A DNA stretch of 64,000 nucleotides. Origin: UBA5793 sp040255465 (lineage in GTDB: Bacteria; Planctomycetota; Phycisphaerae; Phycisphaerales; UBA5793). The stretch is from contig JBDZVA010000002.1 of assembly GCA_040255465.1 (NCBI GenBank), positions 1 through 64,000 on the forward strand, read 5' to 3'. Within the stretch, counting starts at the first letter, position 1, and each line of letters starts with the position of its first letter. Below the pieces are notes generated by a model that worked only from the letters and a program-made list of their open reading frames with translations, was not told the DNA's origin and searched no databases. A program made the position numbers and the translations under genes. Shown in pieces: positions 58,623-64,000 of this stretch.

Positions 58623-61600
58623 ATGCACGGGCGAAAAACAAACACATTGAAGCACCGCGGTCAGCCGCCCACAGCGCGGCGAGGCAGCGTGCTCATTCTC
58701 GTCGTGGGTGTGCTGGTGTTGCTGGCGATCTCGGCGGCTGTCTACGTCGGCGTCGGTCAGCAGGAGCGACTCGCCGCTTCGGCCAGCGAGGCCAAGGCCA
58801 ATCGCGACTCGGTCAGTTCCAAGGTGATTGACAACCTCGGGCAGATTCTGGTGCTGGACCTGTTCGGCAACGACGCGACGGCGAAGTTTCCCTTTGAAGA
58901 TCGCATCGACAACCTCGGCTTTGGCAACTTCGCCATGGGTGAGCGATGGGATTTCCCCTATACGCGTCCCGGCGGCTCGGCCGTCTTTAACGTGCTCGCC
59001 GACCCGTGGCTGGCCGATCTCGAACCCGTCGACTCCAACAACGACGGCAGTCCGGACATCTGGCGGCACATTTCCAACGTGCATCCGCAGGGCCGGTTCG
59101 TCTCGCTTGCGGGGTTCTTCGGCGGCACGCGCGGGCTGGGAAACAACAGTGGCTTTTACGCCAGCCTGTACATCGGCGGCGGCAATGCGGATCCCTACAG
59201 CCTCGACACCTACACCAACGCCAACCGGGCGGACCCCTTTGATTACAACGTGCAGATGGGTCGCCAGTTCATCGGCGACGCCGATGATTCAATCGTGACG
59301 TGGGCCGACCGCATGCTCGGCACCGATACAGACGGAGACGGCCGCATCGACGCGCGCTGGACGGAACTGCCCGACGTCACCGGCCTGCCCAAAGAGATGC
59401 GCATCTTCGCCGCGTTCCGAATTGTCGACGCCTCGGCGATGCTCAATCTCAACGCCAACCTGGAATTTGGCGACACTCCCGGCGGAACGCCTGAACACAT
59501 CGGACTCGGTCGCACGCCGGCGGACGTCGATCTCTACACTCTGCTCTTTGACGGTTTCCAGGCGTGGCGCCCCGGTTTGGGCGGTCTGAATGATGACAAC
59601 CTCTTCGTCAATGGCGCTTCGATCAGCCGGCCGGGATTCAAGCAGCACATCTTCGACACGGGAATCCAGTCGGAGTTTCTCGGCGGCTCGACGTACTCCC
59701 ATCTGAACCGCACGACGCGGCGACAGCGCGAGGACTTCTGGACCAGCTTCTCGCGCAATCCCTATCGCCCCGGCGGCAACTTCCTGCCCTACGGCCTCGC
59801 GGATGAGATGGAACTGCGCACGTTCATGTTCACCATGAATGATCGCGCGACCTCGCGGCTTGAAGAGACGTTCGATGGACTCAACCTGGATCCTAATCAA
59901 CCGCTAACCTGGGGCAGCCCGCTGCGCAACCGCTATTTCACGCGCGAGCAAATGGATCTGTACCGGCGCACGCCGGACATCCAGACGCTCCAGGACGACT
60001 ATCGCCACCTGCTGACGACCTACAACGGCAGCATGCCGATTCGCCCGTGGAATCGCGGGTACGCGGCGTCTGATTCGCCGGCTGTTGTCGGCAATCTGAA
60101 TTCGCTGCTCGCGTCCAATGGGGTCTCCACGGCTCAGACGCTGGCAGGCGGATTCATGTGGGCCTTGGCGCCCTACGCCGTTGACATCGGCAACGCCAAC
60201 GGCAGTGACAGCGGCTACAACGTCTTCGGCTCGCCCGTGACGTGGCTGCCGACGTCGGGCAACGATCAACTCCACTACGGCGACGGCGATGCGGGTCACG
60301 CGCTCTACAAGTCGACGGTGCTGGCGCTCAACGCCATTGACTGCTACGACAGCAACAGCGCACCCACGATTCGCACGCTCGTGGTCGATCGCAACTACAC
60401 CGCCCCCGGTCGCGAGGGCAAAGAGATCGTCGGCTCATTCGAGCACGGCCGCGTCCCGGTGGCCCTTCCCGGCCCGAGCGGCGACGAGCGCGGCGCCACG
60501 ATCACGGTGATGGGGCTGGAGCGCCAGCCGTTTATCCGTGAAGTGAGCGCGGTAAACGTGTACGGACAACTCGATGATACGAATCAATTTGATGACCGTT
60601 GGGATTACTCCTCAGAGGGGAACCCTGAAGAGTGGATGGTCAAGATCCTTGCCGTCGAACTTGGCAATCCGTGGCCCGATGCTATTTCCACGTCCGGGTT
60701 CAGACTTCGTTACGGAGATGATGCGCAGAACTCATGGCCCCTCCCGGCGGAGTCCATTCCAGCGGGAGAGAGCGTCGTGTTCTACATCGGCAGCGACAAC
60801 CCGATGAACGGAGCGCAGCCGGGTGGTCGCGCGGCATGGGATTCGTTGGTCTCGGGACGCAGTGCAAACAGGGTTGTTCGTATCGGCGGCGACAGCACCC
60901 ATCTCGAATTCGAAACATCGGGCGGTGGGACCGAGTTCGATGAGATCACGCTCTGGCAGACGTCGTCGTATGGTTCCCCTGGCAGCCCGGTTGAAGTGCT
61001 GGTCGATCGCATCCGTCCGGCAACATCTTCGAGCAGCGAGTTTCCCAACATCATTCCCTTGGGCGGCGAGCCGATCCCCGGTGGCAATGTACAGGGCGAG
61101 ACGGAGTTCGCTGTGCGTGTCGCGTCTATGCGGCGTTACTGCGATACCGCCAGTGGTGGAGCCAGTGCGAGTTTCCCCGGCTACATCTTTCAATCACCGA
61201 TCAAGATCGCTTCTCCCGATGGTCGTGAATCGCGAGACCATGACGAGAACGTTCTTAATGGCGGAAGCAGTATTCCACTCACGCTGATCCAGAATGCAAT
61301 GACGCCTCAGGTGGACTATATCAATGATCCAAGTGCCCAGAAAGGCTACGCGACACCCTTGACTTTTGCGCCCTTCGAGCTCTATGTTGGCAACCTCCAA
61401 GGCAACAGCGATTCGACGGACAAGGACTTCCGCTCGTCGGTCGACATGCTCCTGCTTTCGACGATCGGCAATCTGCACTGCCAGCAGGTCAGCGGCGGGG
61501 CGGATCCGAACTTTGCAGACAAGCGTTTTTACGTGACGGCGAGCGAGTTGCTCGGCGATGAGACGCTGCGCGGCCGCATGGGCCTCGAACTGAGCAACGC

Positions 61601-62609
61601 AGGCGTGCCCAACGTGCCCGTGCTGCTTGACATCATTCGACCGGCGACGCCCACCGGCGGGGCGACGTCCTATCCATCGGACTTCCGCCAGACGGTCAAC
61701 GGCACGGCGAACCGGTTCGTCGGTCATCTCGACTTCACTCGATTCATTCCGCGCAGCGGAAGTCTGGCGATGATCACCCAGGCGGTGCCGCTGGCGACGC
61801 GCGTCATCGACGCGTTCGATACGGTATCGGTCGATCCGAACGTGCCGCTGGTGCAGGGACGCATCAACATCAACACGGCGCCGCGGCGGGTGCTCGAGAC
61901 GCTGCCGTTCCTCAATCCTCGATTCGCGGCCGGTCCGATCCCGCAGCGCGATCCGAACCTGCGCATCGCCGAATCGTTGCGGGCGTACCGCGATCGCGGC
62001 AGTTTCGACATGACGTCGGTTGACTGGTCGAGCGGAACGCGGGCCACGGTCAGCAACCTCACCATCGGCGGAGGCAACTCGGGCCTGCGCGATGACGCCA
62101 CTTCGCGCGGCGTCAACGGGCATGTGACCGGGTTCACGTCGCTGGGCGAATTGCTGCTGGCGACGCGGTGGGCGCAGGTCAACGGCGGGCCGTCGTACGA
62201 AGTCGATCCGGCGGTGCTCCCGGGCGAGTCGGCGTACCTCACCGGTCGCGACGGCTCGAACCTCACCTATGAGCCGCTCAACCCCAATGGATTGAATGTG
62301 GACCCGACGTGGCAGACCAACTTCGACCCGACCGACGATCCCAGCGAGCACCTGGCGCTGATTCGCGCCATTCGCAACAGCGTCTCGACGCGCAGCGATG
62401 TCTTTGTGGCGTACATCACGCTGGTTGGCTTCACGCCTGACGACATTCGGCGAGCCGAAGAGCCCGGCGGCTCGGTCACGAAGAAGTTGACGCGTCTCGA
62501 GGCTTCGATGGAACAGCGCTACGTGGTCGTGTTTGACCGATCGGGCGTCAAGAGCCCGTCGGACCGGCCCCGCGTGTTGTTCGCAGCCCAGGAGGTTCCA
62601 TCGCGCTGA
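58623..62609 (+). CDS. very large GspK-like minor pseudopilin
   Basis: 1328 aa from ATG at 58623 with AGGAG upstream (ATG at 58563 is in frame). Prepilin-like N-terminus ARRG^SVLILVVGVLVLLAIS; position +5 is Leu, not Glu, as usual for GspK. EF-hand-like loops DSNNDGSPDIW (59031-59066) and DTDGDGRIDARW (59325-59360). Near the C-terminus, QGRININTAPRRVLETLP is the hallmark of the GspK helix-hairpin region. Four times the length of E. coli GspK. It probably caps the pseudopilus tip. Last gene of the operon. Confidence 0.82.
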   Translation: MHGRKTNTLKHRGQPPTARRGSVLILVVGVLVLLAISAAVYVGVGQQERLAASASEAKANRDSVSSKVIDNLGQILVLDLFGNDATAKFPFEDRIDNLGFGNFAMGERWDFPYTRPGGSAVFNVLADPWLADLEPVDSNNDGSPDIWRHISNVHPQGRFVSLAGFFGGTRGLGNNSGFYASLYIGGGNADPYSLDTYTNANRADPFDYNVQMGRQFIGDADDSIVTWADRMLGTDTDGDGRIDARWTELPDVTGLPKEMRIFAAFRIVDASAMLNLNANLEFGDTPGGTPEHIGLGRTPADVDLYTLLFDGFQAWRPGLGGLNDDNLFVNGASISRPGFKQHIFDTGIQSEFLGGSTYSHLNRTTRRQREDFWTSFSRNPYRPGGNFLPYGLADEMELRTFMFTMNDRATSRLEETFDGLNLDPNQPLTWGSPLRNRYFTREQMDLYRRTPDIQTLQDDYRHLLTTYNGSMPIRPWNRGYAASDSPAVVGNLNSLLASNGVSTAQTLAGGFMWALAPYAVDIGNANGSDSGYNVFGSPVTWLPTSGNDQLHYGDGDAGHALYKSTVLALNAIDCYDSNSAPTIRTLVVDRNYTAPGREGKEIVGSFEHGRVPVALPGPSGDERGATITVMGLERQPFIREVSAVNVYGQLDDTNQFDDRWDYSSEGNPEEWMVKILAVELGNPWPDAISTSGFRLRYGDDAQNSWPLPAESIPAGESVVFYIGSDNPMNGAQPGGRAAWDSLVSGRSANRVVRIGGDSTHLEFETSGGGTEFDEITLWQTSSYGSPGSPVEVLVDRIRPATSSSSEFPNIIPLGGEPIPGGNVQGETEFAVRVASMRRYCDTASGGASASFPGYIFQSPIKIASPDGRESRDHDENVLNGGSSIPLTLIQNAMTPQVDYINDPSAQKGYATPLTFAPFELYVGNLQGNSDSTDKDFRSSVDMLLLSTIGNLHCQQVSGGADPNFADKRFYVTASELLGDETLRGRMGLELSNAGVPNVPVLLDIIRPATPTGGATSYPSDFRQTVNGTANRFVGHLDFTRFIPRSGSLAMITQAVPLATRVIDAFDTVSVDPNVPLVQGRININTAPRRVLETLPFLNPRFAAGPIPQRDPNLRIAESLRAYRDRGSFDMTSVDWSSGTRATVSNLTIGGGNSGLRDDATSRGVNGHVTGFTSLGELLLATRWAQVNGGPSYEVDPAVLPGESAYLTGRDGSNLTYEPLNPNGLNVDPTWQTNFDPTDDPSEHLALIRAIRNSVSTRSDVFVAYITLVGFTPDDIRRAEEPGGSVTKKLTRLEASMEQRYVVVFDRSGVKSPSDRPRVLFAAQEVPSR

Positions 62610-62644
62610 ATCGTCAGCGCTGTATGAAGGGTACATTTCAGACG

Positions 62645-62679
62645 ACCGCGCCGCTCGCTCATCCGGACGTCGGCGCGGT
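62645..62679. terminator. stem-loop between convergent genes, probable terminator
   Basis: ACCGCGCCG and CGGCGCGGT form a perfect 9-bp stem with a 17-base loop, 36 bases after the GspK-like gene. A short T-rich stretch (TTTGT) follows. It can serve the secretion operon, and the AsmA-like gene from the other side. Confidence 0.6.
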
Positions 62680-62696
62680 TTGTCATTGGCGAACAG

Positions 62697-64000
62697 TCAG
62701 TTCATTGGCGACGGCGTGATGATCGCCGTGTCGGTCTGGACCGAAGCCGTCCCGCCGGGGCGCGTCGCCGAGACTGGCGCGTCGGCGTGGGCTTCGAGCC
62801 GCGCGCTGGGTTTTTCAAGCGTTCCCGTCACGTGGATGCTCATGAACAGGTCGCGCAGCCCCTCCCAGAGAGGCGTCAGCAGGGGAGCGCGCAGCTTCGA
62901 CGAGGTGTTGAAGCGCATGTCGAGCGCCTTTGACTCGTAGTTCAGCACGCCGCGTCCGATGAGGGACATGGCGGGGGAGTCGAGCAGCAGCCGCTCGAAG
63001 ATGACTTCGTTGCCCTCGACGAAGTAGGCGATCTCGGCTTCACGGAAACTGGTCGAAACGGGCAGCGTCAGCGCGCTGAGCTGCAGCGCCCACATGGCCA
63101 GAGGCACTTCGTATAACTCGGCATCACGAACGCGAATCACGCCGCGGCCGATGCGCGACTCGGACTGCCCGAAGGTTCCGGCAATCGACAGCCCCGCTTC
63201 CAGGCGGCCGGGTCGCTTCGCGCTTGCGTCGGCGGGGGGCTGGTCGCTTTCTCCGGCGTTGTCCGGATCGCGCCGCGGCGGCAATCGACGCAGCACGGGA
63301 TCGACTGCAACCTGCGTGAGCGACAGTCGCAGATCGTACTGCCCGGGCTGGCCCTTCCAGGGTACGTGCAGCCAACCCTCGGCGGACAAGCGGCCGCCGT
63401 AGCAGTCGCCGACGAGGTGGGGCACGTCAACGAGGCCGGGGTCATCTCCGGTGCTCAGATCGGCGTGCACATCGGTGACCAGTCGTCCCAGCACGAGCAT
63501 GCGCGAGACGTTCATGGCGACGGTGCCGTGCAGCCAGGGTTCATCCGAGCGTCGCTGCACCTGAAGTCGCAATGAACCGTCGAGCTCGGTGATCGGAATG
63601 GAGAGGTTCATCGACGCGTCCCGGACGTTGAGCACGCCGTCGAACGTCAGGGTTTCGATCGGGGGATCATCGCCTTGCGTCTCTGGTTGCCGCGTGTAGT
63701 GAATGTCGGCATCACTGAGTTCGAGACTCTGGCCGACGCTCAGGTCGATGGCGTCGATCAACTGATTGGCGGCTTTAGGCAGCAGGGCTCGCACGCGGCC
63801 GTTTACCTTGTCCGCCGAGGCGCTGAGGCGCAGTCTGGCGTCCACTGCATCGCTGCGACTGACCGTGCCGCTCAGGCGGATGAGTCCATCCTGGTACGAG
63901 CCGAAGAGATTGCTCAACTCGACAGAGTCAGGCGATACGATCGCGCTGCCGGTGATGCGCTGGACCTCGAAGCGCTCGGAGCCGAGCGTGAGATCGAGTG
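62697..64000 (-). CDS. AsmA-like C-terminal-domain protein (partial)
   Basis: The 3' end of a gene entering from the right edge; the first visible in-frame start (TTG at 63917) is not the true one, as the frame remains open to 64000. Repeating beta-strand pattern: TFDGVLNVRDASMNLSIPI, ADLSTGDDPGLVDVP, YGGRLSAEGWLHVP, GRGVLNYESKALDMRFNT, then IHVTGTLEKPSARLEA near the end, typical of AsmA/YhdP/TamB-like repeating beta-groove proteins that bridge inner and outer membranes and shuttle phospholipids. Convergent with the secretion operon. Confidence 0.75.
   Translation of the reverse strand, partial: LDLTLGSERFEVQRITGSAIVSPDSVELSNLFGSYQDGLIRLSGTVSRSDAVDARLRLSASADKVNGRVRALLPKAANQLIDAIDLSVGQSLELSDADIHYTRQPETQGDDPPIETLTFDGVLNVRDASMNLSIPITELDGSLRLQVQRRSDEPWLHGTVAMNVSRMLVLGRLVTDVHADLSTGDDPGLVDVPHLVGDCYGGRLSAEGWLHVPWKGQPGQYDLRLSLTQVAVDPVLRRLPPRRDPDNAGESDQPPADASAKRPGRLEAGLSIAGTFGQSESRIGRGVIRVRDAELYEVPLAMWALQLSALTLPVSTSFREAEIAYFVEGNEVIFERLLLDSPAMSLIGRGVLNYESKALDMRFNTSSKLRAPLLTPLWEGLRDLFMSIHVTGTLEKPSARLEAHADAPVSATRPGGTASVQTDTAIITPSPMN

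Noticed and set aside
61194..62636. 480-codon minus-strand open frame
   Set aside because: Antisense to the GspK-like gene, Arg-rich and without motifs.

Overview
The window looks like chromosome from a Planctomycetota bacterium of the class Phycisphaerae. The evidence is high GC, a GTG/TTG-rich start repertoire, short proteins ending in the 'CxYDLRA...CPECG' zinc-ribbon tail common in that phylum, a PEP-CTERM-like tail, EF-hand/dockerin-like loops in secretion pseudopilins, and an isolated fliM. This assignment is inference from gene content; no rRNA or tRNA gene is present to confirm it.

Bases 1 to about 15,090 look like the right-hand part of an integrated island. It holds a complete type III CBASS anti-phage operon on the minus strand (CD-NTase, HORMA, TRIP13-like ATPase, NucC; 1207-4374) and a scar where a truncated MmeI-like methyltransferase and a truncated TIGR01777-type epimerase meet tail to tail. 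It also holds a small XRE regulator divergent from two small genes, a DNA methyltransferase fused to an Mrr-like nuclease, and a same-strand run of small uncharacterised genes. That run includes a zinc ribbon, a possible PD-(D/E)xK protein, a DpnII/MboI-type nuclease and an ATPase-like protein without a P-loop. A tyrosine recombinase closes the island. Just beyond it lies a 21-base sequence matching the 3' end of a tRNA gene, followed by a terminator, which is what an attachment site should look like. The full tRNA would lie to the left, outside the window.

From about 15.2 kb on, the genes are mostly housekeeping: an M24 aminopeptidase, accB-accC, gamma-glutamyltransferase, a polyprenyl-phosphate glycosyl-1-phosphate transferase, two O-antigen-ligase-like proteins, several glycosyltransferases, plsY, a polysaccharide deacetylase and a Wza-type export lipoprotein. 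Together these suggest an envelope-polysaccharide region (20-35 kb). dsbD, fliM, trpF, bioF, an HU-like protein and two acetyltransferases are interspersed. At 40.4-43.0 kb a double ABC permease is fused in frame to an NHL beta-propeller lipoprotein.

At 43-44.7 kb there is a repeat-rich, gene-poor stretch with two copies of a zinc-ribbon coding segment and a cluster of nested palindromes. It is followed by a pqiA/pqiB-like pair. From 46.5 to 62.6 kb there is a type II secretion / type IV pilus-like operon: two GspE/PilB ATPases, PilT, GspF/PilC, and five prepilin-like proteins, including a very large GspK-like protein. Secretin, prepilin peptidase and GspC/L/M are not in the window. The window ends inside an AsmA-like gene on the opposite strand.
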